A stretch of DNA of 9,667 bases from Candidatus Nanoanaerosalina archaeon. Lineage in GTDB: Archaea > Nanohalarchaeota > Nanosalinia > Nanosalinales > Nanoanaerosalinaceae. Shown in pieces: positions 1 through 6,527 of the stretch. The stretch covers positions 1 to 9,667 of the forward strand of contig JALDAI010000024.1 in the NCBI GenBank assembly GCA_022729285.1. Reading direction: 5' to 3'. The position numbers and the translations under genes are program-made. Each line of letters begins with the position of its first letter. Position 1 is the stretch's first letter. Under the pieces are notes generated by a model that was given only the letters and a program-made list of their open reading frames with translations, ran no database searches and had not been told where the DNA came from.

Positions 1-170
1 TAGAAAATATTGGATTTCCTGACCTTTGATACTCTTGCTATAGCTTTGCCCTGTTGTGTGTCGTACTCTATAAACTGTTCTTTGTTAACCGGTTTTTCCA
101 AAACAAAGCTTATGTCCTGTGAAGTAGGGCTGTTCTCAGTCGATATTATTGTCCCGATTTTCTCTACCAT
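1..170 (-). CDS. HerA-like ATPase/helicase, N-terminal fragment (3' end outside the window)
   Basis: Reading the minus strand from ATG at 170-168 gives 56 codons open to the window edge. The peptide starts MVEKIGTIISTENSPTS and ends IARVSKVRKSNIF. This matches the N-terminal HAS-barrel of archaeal HerA-type FtsK/VirB4-like ATPases: a 'GxIISTExSPTS' opening, a beta-rich middle with a 'QFIEYD' strand, and an 'A-R-V-x-x-V-R-K-S-N' strand before the ATPase core. HerA proteins work with the NurA nuclease in DNA end resection, but paralogues with the same barrel have other roles, and the Walker motifs lie outside the window. The start lies 31 nt from the first base of a TTTTTATC element on the minus strand (201 to 194), so the transcript is probably leaderless. 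The family call rests on one short domain and is moderately sure. Confidence 0.7.
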   Translation of the reverse strand, partial: MVEKIGTIISTENSPTSQDISFVLEKPVNKEQFIEYDTQQGKAIARVSKVRKSNIF

Positions 171-193
171 TAAGTTAATTTTTTAATTGAAAA

Positions 194-201
194 GATAAAA
201 A
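194..201. promoter_or_regulatory. TATA-like element between divergent herA-like and surface-protein genes
   Basis: GATAAAAA on the plus strand reads TTTTTATC on the minus strand. On the minus strand it begins 31 nt before the ATG at 170, the same offset seen for other starts in this window, which fits a leaderless TATA position. On the plus strand it begins 33 nt before the TTG at 227. It lies close to the midpoint of the two starts, so one element may serve both genes. The use for the minus gene is the better supported of the two. Confidence 0.5.
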
Positions 202-226
202 GGATGGAGGCTAATTTTTCAATACA

Positions 227-2728
227 TTGGATGGAAAACAAAACTTGGTTAAGGGTTTTTTCGCAGTTTTTATATTAATCTCCTTTTTTTCAGTTCCATC
301 TATGTCTTATGAAGGGCCGTATTATGAATCAATAGGTGCTTTTACGGCTTTTGAGGATGATGAACACGCAATTTCATCTTTATCAGTCGAGGAAGTGTTT
401 GGTAAAGATATTGAGGCAACCGATGATTTTTCTTTCCAGTTCTCTGCTATGACCTCAAATAATCCGGGAGTTTCTGACGCTAATCTTGGGCTTTATATTA
501 CGGATGGAACTTTTTTACAGGATAACTTTTTTGCCCACCAGATATGTGTGTTGGATGAGGATGATGGAGAGTGTGGTTTTGGTGAAGGTTATAGTAATGA
601 GTATGTTAGTGTGATAAATTTTAATGAAAGAGTTAGAGATATTATAGGGGTAGATCTAGGTTATGAGCTTGACCCTGACTGGGTTAGCGGTAGTGAGGGG
701 ACTTCTGTGGAAACAAGCTTTTACCACAACCGCCTTGAAAACGGCTTTGACGGTTCTTCTATTGTTCTGAATAGTTTTGATTACTTTGATGGCGACTACC
801 ACCCGGGTGAAATACCTGCATACTACCGTTTCGGAGTGAGTGAAACCGTTTCTGTAGGTGATGGAGTGGCAACTTCTAACTTCTGTGCTTACAAGGGAGG
901 GGAAGATTGTGAGGACGATTACCGTTACGAAGTATATGCCGGTACCGGGGGAGGTATTGATCAGTACTTTGAATTAGGTGAGTTTTCTTGGCTTGCTTTC
1001 TCTGACGGTATGGATGTTTGGGAGCAGGAAAGGTTGAACGGAGGAGAGATTATGCACGGGTCTTTCGAGTACTCTGATGAAGGGGACTGGCAGGAATTCT
1101 ATTTCGAAGATGTTGGATTTGACCCTGATTTTGAAGGATTTTCTGAAAGCCCTGTGCTAGTTACAAGTTTGAAGGGTAGAGATGGAGAGGATTTTGTTTT
1201 TGTCGAGGTTGATGAAGTTTCCGAGGATTCTTTTGAAGCAAGGGTTTGCGACCTAAGCTCTGGTTCGGACTGTGAAGGAACCGGAAGTTCTGAAACTATT
1301 TCTTGGCTAGGTGTTTCTACATCTTATGGTTATGAAGGTATTTCTGCTGAAGGCTCTCCCAACTTTATAGATTTGGAGTACAACACCAGACCTATCGTCA
1401 CAGATGTTGAGGGAGCGGATGAAGAGTTTAGTGAGGACCCTGTTCTAAACGTTTCTTTCAAAGATTTTGGTTCTGATCCGGTTTCAGGAAGGTTTTTTGT
1501 GGATGGTGAGCCTTTGATCTGTGATCGGCCGGACTGTTCTGACAATGAGAAAGTAAAAAGCATTAGGAGAGGGGATGTCGGAAACCATGATTCCGCTACT
1601 GACAGTAGTCAGACTGCTAGAGAGGAGTTTGGAAGAGGTGACGAGACATGGATTGCTGCTGAGTTAAACAGCTCCGGTTTTGTACATGGAACTGAGTATG
1701 AATGGAATTTTAAGTTCGGCGAGTACGATTCTAACCATTTTCAGGAGAACTGTGCGGATTACCAGTACGATTTAGAACCTCTTGCTTGTTACTTCAACAG
1801 TTATGATGGATCCACTAACTTTGAACCTGATTTCGATTACATGTTGGACGAAGACGAGTGGGAGTCTGAAATCCTTTACCATGAGCCGTATGAACTCGAT
1901 GAAATGTATTTTGAGATATTCATACCTCCTGAAATAACAGGGAGAGGAGATTACTCTGTTTATGATAGTGAAGGAGAGGAAAGAGAGGATGAAGAGTACG
2001 AGATCGGTGATGAGGTTGTTTTCAGGCCTAATATAAGCCATGAATCGGGCGTAAATGATGCGCTTATCTGCGGTGATTCGGGCTGTAGACCTGAAAATGT
2101 TTTATGCGGTTCATCGAGTTTCGATTCTCTTGAATCCTCTGAGATTAATGAGTGTACAACAACGATTGGTGAAGACTGGGACGGCGTACAAGAGTTCTGG
2201 GTATACGGTGAAACAGGGTTGGGAGGTAGTTTAACTGTTCCTGGTGGAGCTATAATAACTCCTATGGAGATATTCTACCTGGACTCGTCTGAGGTATCTC
2301 TCTCTTTTGAAAGTGATGACTTCGTTGTAGCTTTTATAGGTAATGATGCGGATTACACAAAGACTTTTGATGTGGAGCTATCATCGATGTCGCATGTTTC
2401 TGGCGATGAAGGATCGGTTGAAACTATTATTGAGGGAGATAGGTCTCAAGGATACCGTTCAAGGGTTGAAGTCCCTCCTAGATCTGTAAGACCTGTAAGA
2501 ATAAACTTTAGAGCGATTACTTGTCCAAGAAGCTGTGAAGGATTAGTTGAGCTGTCTGTTTTCGATAGGACTGATATGGTTGAGCAGGATGAAGAGGTTA
2601 GAGTTAATATAGAAAGGTCTGAGGACTTTTTCTCTGCGCCTGGTGTAAAGGCTTTACAACTGGCTGTACTGTTTGGTTTAGCTGTCTTATCTTCTCTATT
2701 TTCTAAAAGTTCCCTTGATGATTTTTAG
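227..2728 (+). CDS. Large acidic secreted surface protein with C-terminal membrane anchor, function unknown
   Basis: 833 residues starting at TTG. An in-frame TAA at 212-214 leaves TTG 227 or TTG 245 as the only nearby starts, and 227 fits a leaderless transcript. Residues about 8-27 form a hydrophobic signal peptide and residues about 806-826 a single C-terminal membrane helix with a short tail. The long exterior part is beta-rich and very acidic, with about one residue in five Asp or Glu where I counted and only about 12 lysines in all. Sixteen cysteines form eight close pairs: 107/116, 220/228, 341/349, 432/437, 509/521, 615/620, 627/643 and 766/770. N-glycosylation sequons are at N408, N481 and N602. 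The stretch near 385-435 looks like an Ig-type fold, and the stretch near 695-800 resembles the membrane-proximal Ig-like domain common in archaeal surface proteins. I do not recognise a named family. It could be an S-layer-like or adhesion protein. By eye it is more GC-rich than the flippase gene downstream. Confidence 0.85.
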   Translation: MDGKQNLVKGFFAVFILISFFSVPSMSYEGPYYESIGAFTAFEDDEHAISSLSVEEVFGKDIEATDDFSFQFSAMTSNNPGVSDANLGLYITDGTFLQDNFFAHQICVLDEDDGECGFGEGYSNEYVSVINFNERVRDIIGVDLGYELDPDWVSGSEGTSVETSFYHNRLENGFDGSSIVLNSFDYFDGDYHPGEIPAYYRFGVSETVSVGDGVATSNFCAYKGGEDCEDDYRYEVYAGTGGGIDQYFELGEFSWLAFSDGMDVWEQERLNGGEIMHGSFEYSDEGDWQEFYFEDVGFDPDFEGFSESPVLVTSLKGRDGEDFVFVEVDEVSEDSFEARVCDLSSGSDCEGTGSSETISWLGVSTSYGYEGISAEGSPNFIDLEYNTRPIVTDVEGADEEFSEDPVLNVSFKDFGSDPVSGRFFVDGEPLICDRPDCSDNEKVKSIRRGDVGNHDSATDSSQTAREEFGRGDETWIAAELNSSGFVHGTEYEWNFKFGEYDSNHFQENCADYQYDLEPLACYFNSYDGSTNFEPDFDYMLDEDEWESEILYHEPYELDEMYFEIFIPPEITGRGDYSVYDSEGEEREDEEYEIGDEVVFRPNISHESGVNDALICGDSGCRPENVLCGSSSFDSLESSEINECTTTIGEDWDGVQEFWVYGETGLGGSLTVPGGAIITPMEIFYLDSSEVSLSFESDDFVVAFIGNDADYTKTFDVELSSMSHVSGDEGSVETIIEGDRSQGYRSRVEVPPRSVRPVRINFRAITCPRSCEGLVELSVFDRTDMVEQDEEVRVNIERSEDFFSAPGVKALQLAVLFGLAVLSSLFSKSSLDDF

Positions 2729-2735
2729 TTTTTAA
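2729..2735 (+). promoter_or_regulatory. TATA box for trm56, directly after the previous stop codon
   Basis: TTTTTAA begins 30 nt before the ATG at 2759 and follows the TAG stop of the surface-protein gene with no gap. The position fits a leaderless archaeal promoter, with transcription starting near 2758. The T-run 2722-2733, broken only by the stop codon, could also help end the upstream transcript. Confidence 0.55.
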
Positions 2736-2758
2736 GCTTTTGGTAACAACTTAATGTT

Positions 2759-3283
2759 ATGGTTACAGTTCTAAGGCTCGGGCATAGAAGAGGCCGTGAC
2801 GACCGTATCTCAACGCATGTAGGGTTGACGGCTAGACAGCTTGGAGCGGATAAAATAATATTTTCTGGGGAGAGTGATTCCAACATGATGGAGAGTATTG
2901 AGGATTTAACCGCTAGATGGGGTGGTTTTTTTGAGGTGGAGTACAGAGAAGATTTTAGAAGGATTATAAAAGATTTTGAAGGAGTTACTGTCCACTTAAC
3001 TATGTACGGCCTTCCGTTCAAGGAAGTAGCCTCTGAGATCAATGGAGAAAAACCTGATAAAGATGTTTTAGTTGTGGTAGGTTCTCAAAAAGTCCCCAGA
3101 GAAGTTTACAGTCTTGTTGATTACAATGTAGGGGTTGGGAACCAGCCTCACTCTGAAGTAACTGCTTTAGGACTTTTTTTGTATGAATTAAACAACGGAA
3201 AAATCCCTGAAGAATTTGAAGGAGCTCAAGTTAAGGTAGTACCTTCTGAAGAGGATAAGTTGACTGAAAAAGTCGGTGAATAA
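2759..3283 (+). CDS. trm56: tRNA (cytidine(56)-2'-O)-methyltransferase, aTrm56 family
   Basis: This cytoplasmic SPOUT-class enzyme moves a methyl group from S-adenosylmethionine to the 2'-hydroxyl of C56 in the tRNA T-loop; archaea use it in place of the C/D-box RNA-guided route. The 174-residue protein carries the family signatures in order: VLRLGHRRGRDDRISTHV at 4-21, LTARQLGADKI near 23-33, the HLTMYGLP strand at 79-86, and the C-terminal knot VVVGSQKVPREVY (105-117) followed by DYNVGVGNQPHSEV (121-134). This last region forms the cofactor-binding trefoil knot in the family. The length is normal and all core motifs are intact. ATG at 2759 gives the expected N-terminus, and an ATG at 2754 is out of frame. 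It is followed after 2 nt by a small membrane-protein gene, so the two are probably co-transcribed. Confidence 0.93.
   Translation: MVTVLRLGHRRGRDDRISTHVGLTARQLGADKIIFSGESDSNMMESIEDLTARWGGFFEVEYREDFRRIIKDFEGVTVHLTMYGLPFKEVASEINGEKPDKDVLVVVGSQKVPREVYSLVDYNVGVGNQPHSEVTALGLFLYELNNGKIPEEFEGAQVKVVPSEEDKLTEKVGE
3275..3279 (+). promoter_or_regulatory. Shine-Dalgarno GGTGA for the small membrane protein
   Basis: GGTGA overlaps the end of trm56 and ends 6 nt before the ATG at 3286. It is complementary to the usual archaeal 16S rRNA 3' end. It supports translation of the 69-codon frame as an internal operon gene, in contrast to the leaderless first genes of the other units. Confidence 0.55.
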
Positions 3284-3285
3284 AT

Positions 3286-3495
3286 ATGGGTCATCTGTTA
3301 ACAGTTTTAAGAAAAGAAGGAGGGATTTTAGATCTAAAAGTTTTTGCAACTGTTTTAGCAGTTTTATTACTAGTAATTGGTATAGCTCTAACACATTTTA
3401 CTAATACTTTTCTAGGCCCTGCTCTAATTTTACTAGTTTTCACTTCTTTAATCGTTTCTCTTATCTATTCTATAATATTCCTATCTCCCGATTAG
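3286..3495 (+). CDS. Small two-helix membrane protein, function unknown
   Basis: 69 residues with two hydrophobic segments, about 18-38 and 44-66, separated by a short THFTNTF turn. The N-terminus MGHLLTVLRKEGGILDLK is basic and probably lies inside the cell. No family is recognised. Coding is supported by a good Shine-Dalgarno, the 2-nt gap to trm56, the clean hydrophobic pattern, and the placement of the flippase promoter immediately after its stop. An open frame on the opposite strand here (3394-3188) is less convincing because it straddles two genes. The link to tRNA methylation may be no more than shared transcription. Confidence 0.7.
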   Translation: MGHLLTVLRKEGGILDLKVFATVLAVLLLVIGIALTHFTNTFLGPALILLVFTSLIVSLIYSIIFLSPD

Positions 3496-3502
3496 TTTTT
3501 AA
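3496..3502 (+). promoter_or_regulatory. TATA box for the flippase gene, directly after the previous stop codon
   Basis: TTTTTAA begins 31 nt before the ATG at 3527 and abuts the TAG stop (3493-3495) of the small membrane protein. The 11-base string TTAGTTTTTAA is identical to that in front of trm56 at 2725-2735. The position fits a leaderless transcript starting at or next to the ATG. Confidence 0.55.
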
Positions 3503-3526
3503 TGTTGGAAAATCATTTTTCAAGTA

Positions 3527-5005
3527 ATGTCTACTTTATATGACAAGTTAGGAGCTTCTGTATTCTTTTACTTAGTAGGTCTGTTTTTCAGCAAGGTCCT
3601 AAAGTTTGTTTTACGTACTGTTGTAGGTAGAAGCTACTTACCATGGGAGTACGGTGAGTTCTTTCTAGGTTTCTCTATCCTTTACATTTTGACAATAATT
3701 AGCGCTTTAGGTTTCGATAGAGTTGTTCCAAGATGGACTGCATATTTTGATGGCATGGATAAGAAGAGAGGTGTTTTATTAACTGCGCTAAAAATTTCGA
3801 TCCCTTTTTCAGTTGTTTTAGGCGGATTTTTGTTCTTTTTAGCCCCTTTTATACAGAGCTTAGCAGGATTAACTTATTTTTCTTATATTCTAAGAGTTTT
3901 GCTTGTTACATTACCGTTTTTCACCTTTAACACAATACTATTCAGTTTTTTTCGAGGGGTAGGAGAAATTAAAACAAAAATTTTGGCAGACTTAATTATC
4001 TACTCCGGTTTAAGTTTGCTACTAGTAGCTTTAATTGTTTATATGGGTGCTTCTATAGTTTATGTTCCATTTGCCTATCTAATAACTGTATTAGTAGTAG
4101 GTGGAATAGCTATAACTGTTTTTTTCCGGAAATTTAGTGGAAATTTCTCAAATTTTGACTCCAAAAAACTTCTCTTATTCTCTATGCCTTTTTTCCTAAA
4201 TTATCTTGTAATGTCATCTGTAGAATTTGTTGGAATGATTTCTTTAACTATATTTGCATCATCTCATATTATAGGACTCTACAGCGCGGGTTTTACTATT
4301 TCTAGCACGGTCTTCTTCATATTACATGGTTTTAGATTTATGATGCTTCCGAAACTTTCTGATCTCGTATCTAGGAGTAGTTTAGAAGAAGCCAAAGATC
4401 TGTTTAAAAACTTTGTTAAGTGGGTGTATTATTTATCTCTCCCCTTCCTAATCATGGTTTTTCTTTTTTCTAAGAATATCATAGAGGTCTTTTTTGGAAC
4501 AGAGTATGCGGGAGGTAGTTTTGCGATGGTTATTATGGCATTTGGGCTAGTTATTGGTGTTACAACAAGTCCTGTAAATTCTTTAATGGTTGCTTTAGGG
4601 TGGAAGAAGGTTTTGCTAAAAATATCTTTGATTTTTTTCTTTTCAAATGTTGTTTCCACCTTATTTTTATCTTTTCTATTTGGTCTAGAAGGTGCTGCAA
4701 TAGGATTGTTATTAGGTTTTACAGTTTATATGTTAACATCTGTTATAGTTGTTAAAAAGAAACTAGAAATCTTTATGTTGGATTTAAAAATGTTAAAGTA
4801 CTTTTTAGTTAATTTATTTGTTTTAGTTGTAACATATTTAGCTAAAACCTACTTTGGTGTTAACATATTTTTCTTGGGATTGTACCTAATTTTTGTATAT
4901 CTTTCCTCGTTACTACTAGGTATTTTAACCGGAGTAATAGAACTAGAAAACGTTTACAGTTTTTTTAATGATGTTCTGAACAGTTTTTCACTAAATAACC
5001 AGTAA
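3527..5005 (+). CDS. Lipid-linked oligosaccharide / polysaccharide flippase, Wzx-like (MATE/MVF superfamily)
   Basis: A 492-residue, highly hydrophobic protein with about 12-14 membrane helices, predicted to flip lipid-linked glycans across the cytoplasmic membrane for surface glycosylation. The N-terminal stretch LRTVVGRSYLPWEYGEFF, followed by a long helix and GFDRVVPRW, is the usual first repeat of polysaccharide-synthesis flippases. The second half begins with IIGLYSAGFTI and LPKLSDLVSR. It then shows the typical FFGTEYAGG loop, a helix ending in PVNSLMVALGWKK, and the GLEGAAIGLLLGFT segment. The length is normal for the family. The substrate cannot be told from sequence. The neighbouring surface protein with N-glycosylation sequons and the GT39-like protein downstream make archaeal N-glycan or envelope-glycan export plausible. 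Its last 15 bases overlap the converging prenyltransferase gene. Confidence 0.9.
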   Translation: MSTLYDKLGASVFFYLVGLFFSKVLKFVLRTVVGRSYLPWEYGEFFLGFSILYILTIISALGFDRVVPRWTAYFDGMDKKRGVLLTALKISIPFSVVLGGFLFFLAPFIQSLAGLTYFSYILRVLLVTLPFFTFNTILFSFFRGVGEIKTKILADLIIYSGLSLLLVALIVYMGASIVYVPFAYLITVLVVGGIAITVFFRKFSGNFSNFDSKKLLLFSMPFFLNYLVMSSVEFVGMISLTIFASSHIIGLYSAGFTISSTVFFILHGFRFMMLPKLSDLVSRSSLEEAKDLFKNFVKWVYYLSLPFLIMVFLFSKNIIEVFFGTEYAGGSFAMVIMAFGLVIGVTTSPVNSLMVALGWKKVLLKISLIFFFSNVVSTLFLSFLFGLEGAAIGLLLGFTVYMLTSVIVVKKKLEIFMLDLKMLKYFLVNLFVLVVTYLAKTYFGVNIFFLGLYLIFVYLSSLLLGILTGVIELENVYSFFNDVLNSFSLNNQ

Positions 5006-5842
5006 TAGAGCGAATAAAATAAAAGCGCCTGCTTCTTGGAAGCTGTAAAACTTGTCCCACCTCGACCGTATTTTTTGGTAGTTGGTGATCTTTGGCTGTA
5101 ATCCACGGAGTTTGAGTAATCTATAAACTGTGAATGATGCGGGTATAATCAGTATGGCATGTTGGGAAGGGTTTAATGAGAACACTATTAGGTTAACAAT
5201 TATTGAAATAAGTAAGAATACTTTACCAAAAGTAGATGCATAACTTATTCCTTTTTTCTCAGGTAAAGAGTTTATCCTGTCCTTTTTCATATGAGCGATC
5301 TGGTGTACTACTTCATGGAAAGCAAGGTATAAAGTAAATGTTGCTGTCAATGCAATAAAAACCGGAGTTACTGTATTAGTTAGGTAAAAGTAAGGGTAAG
5401 CGAAAAGGATGGTACCTAGACATACTGAGTTTAGAAAAATCGACCAGTAACAGTTGTTTTTAAGCCTTGTAGAGGGGTGTTGGTAGAGGAGGAAAAGTAG
5501 GAAATAAGTGGGTAAAAGCAATAAAACAGGTTTTAACTGAGTTATTGTTAATGCTGTAATTATTAGAGGTAGAACTGTTAGAAAAAGTATTTTTTTCTTG
5601 CCAAAACCTTTTTCAAATAATTTTTTTGAGTAATTTTCTTCATCCCATACTTTAAAATCATAAAAATCGTTCATGGAAAAAGAGTTCATTTGTATTAGAA
5701 GTAAATGCATCAGCGGAATAATTGATTCTAAAATTCCGGGCGAACCATGGTAAAAAACGGTGGCTGTTATTGCTAGAACGGATATCCCTAGATTCCTTAT
5801 TGAAAAATCAAGCCTGTAAAACTTGTAAGGATTAAATTTCAT
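4991..5842 (-). CDS. UbiA-family membrane prenyltransferase with an altered second metal motif
   Basis: 283 residues with about eight or nine hydrophobic segments. UbiA enzymes move a prenyl group from a prenyl diphosphate to an acceptor inside the membrane, using two Asp-rich magnesium motifs. The first is present as NDFYDFKVWD (58-67), with one extra residue before the last Asp compared with the usual NDxxDxxxD. The loop YQHPSTRLKN (120-129) matches the family's Y-x-x-P-x-R-L-K segment. The second motif, normally KDxxDxxGD, reads HEVVHQIAHMKKD (176-188), so histidines stand where Asp is expected. The gene starts 1 nt after the kinase stop on the same strand, so the two form an operon. The substrate is unknown. 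Archaeal ether-lipid synthase (DGGGP synthase) is less likely because of the changed motif. Confidence 0.75.
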   Translation of the reverse strand: MKFNPYKFYRLDFSIRNLGISVLAITATVFYHGSPGILESIIPLMHLLLIQMNSFSMNDFYDFKVWDEENYSKKLFEKGFGKKKILFLTVLPLIITALTITQLKPVLLLLPTYFLLFLLYQHPSTRLKNNCYWSIFLNSVCLGTILFAYPYFYLTNTVTPVFIALTATFTLYLAFHEVVHQIAHMKKDRINSLPEKKGISYASTFGKVFLLISIIVNLIVFSLNPSQHAILIIPASFTVYRLLKLRGLQPKITNYQKIRSRWDKFYSFQEAGAFILFALLLVI

Positions 5843-5843
5843 T

Positions 5844-6479
5844 TTACCGGTGCCTAACTATGGTTTTTACAGTACTTTCTTCCGAATAGTTTTTTATTCT
5901 CTGCGGGTCCGTTCCTGAAACAATAAATGTTTTACAAACTTTTTCAGTTTTTACTTTCGGGAAATACTTGTCTAAACAGCTACTTTCTAATTTATCTAAG
6001 TTTTCTGAGTTTATTTCCTTTATTATTTTTTTGTCTTTTCCATAGATTCCGTCAACATCTTTGATCAGTAAGAGATGTTTAGCGCCAATCTCTTCTGCTA
6101 CAAATAGAGAAATGCTGTCGGAGGTAACTTCCCATGAATGCGGTATATCGGAATCTCTAAGTATTTTTTCGGTTTTTAGAACAGGTATTTTTTCTTTTGA
6201 ACTTCTTTGAAGAGTTTTTACTGCTTTAAATTTTTTATCTAGCGATTCAACCAGTTCTGAGTTTAAGTCCATTGTTTTTATCGCTAGGAAATGTGATGAA
6301 CTCTTATCTAATCCGTAACTTTTGTCATAATTTCTTATCTCGTCTGCTAAGCCTCCTCCTCCTGTAATAACGATGGTATCGTTTTCATGAGATAAGTGGG
6401 TTATAGAAGTTAGGACTTGTTTAAGAAGGCCTTTTCTTATTATACTACCTCCTATTTTGATAACAAGTTTTTTTGACAT
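5844..6479 (-). CDS. COG2054 / MfnE-like small-molecule phosphate kinase (amino-acid kinase fold)
   Basis: 211 residues. Visible motifs are KIGGS (8-12), the nucleotide/phosphate glycine loop TGGGGLADEIRNYD (39-52), SSHFLAIKTMD (61-71), IPHSWEVTSDS (112-122) and DVDGIYGKD (141-149). The PHSWxVTSDS and HxxAxxxMD motifs mark the archaeal COG2054 group. Its characterised member, MfnE, phosphorylates an aminomethylfuran-methanol phosphate to the diphosphate in methanofuran synthesis. Isopentenyl phosphate kinase has the same fold, but its GGGSFGH loop is absent here. Length and motifs are intact, so an active kinase is likely. The substrate in this organism is open, since methanofuran genes are not seen nearby. 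It is first in an operon with the UbiA-like gene and divergent from the HisA-like gene. Confidence 0.82.
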   Translation of the reverse strand: MSKKLVIKIGGSIIRKGLLKQVLTSITHLSHENDTIVITGGGGLADEIRNYDKSYGLDKSSSHFLAIKTMDLNSELVESLDKKFKAVKTLQRSSKEKIPVLKTEKILRDSDIPHSWEVTSDSISLFVAEEIGAKHLLLIKDVDGIYGKDKKIIKEINSENLDKLESSCLDKYFPKVKTEKVCKTFIVSGTDPQRIKNYSEESTVKTIVRHR

Positions 6480-6499
6480 ATAGACAAGTTTTTAACAAA

Positions 6500-6509
6500 T
6501 ATATATAAT
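6500..6509. promoter_or_regulatory. Central TATA element serving two divergent genes
   Basis: TATATATAAT on the plus strand reads ATTATATATA on the minus strand. It begins 28 nt before ATG 6528 on plus and 30 nt before ATG 6479 on minus, so both genes sit at the correct leaderless distance from the same near-palindromic box. The whole gap between the two ATGs is only 48 nt, which leaves no room for two separate promoters. Confidence 0.65.
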
Positions 6510-6527
6510 GGTTTCAAACTTTTGGTT

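Noticed and set aside
231..275. ATG at 231 as the start of the surface protein
   Set aside because: It is in a different frame and reaches a stop after about 14 codons.
1330..2041. Two minus-strand open frames (1563-1330 and 2041-1772) inside the surface-protein gene
   Set aside because: They lie wholly opposite a long, well-supported gene, and their products are low-complexity with no family likeness.
2725..3042. Minus-strand open frame of 105 codons opposite trm56
   Set aside because: trm56 is certain on the plus strand. The antisense product has no recognisable motif.
5844..6479. Isopentenyl phosphate kinase, suggested by the amino-acid-kinase fold and the prenyltransferase neighbour
   Set aside because: The GGGSFGH loop with its catalytic histidine is absent. 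PHSWEVTSDS and the SSHFLAIKTMD block fit the COG2054/MfnE group better.
6486..6496. TTTTTAA at 6489-6495 as the promoter of the HisA-like gene
   Set aside because: It is 39 nt from the ATG, too far for a leaderless start, while TATATATAAT at 6500-6509 is correctly placed.
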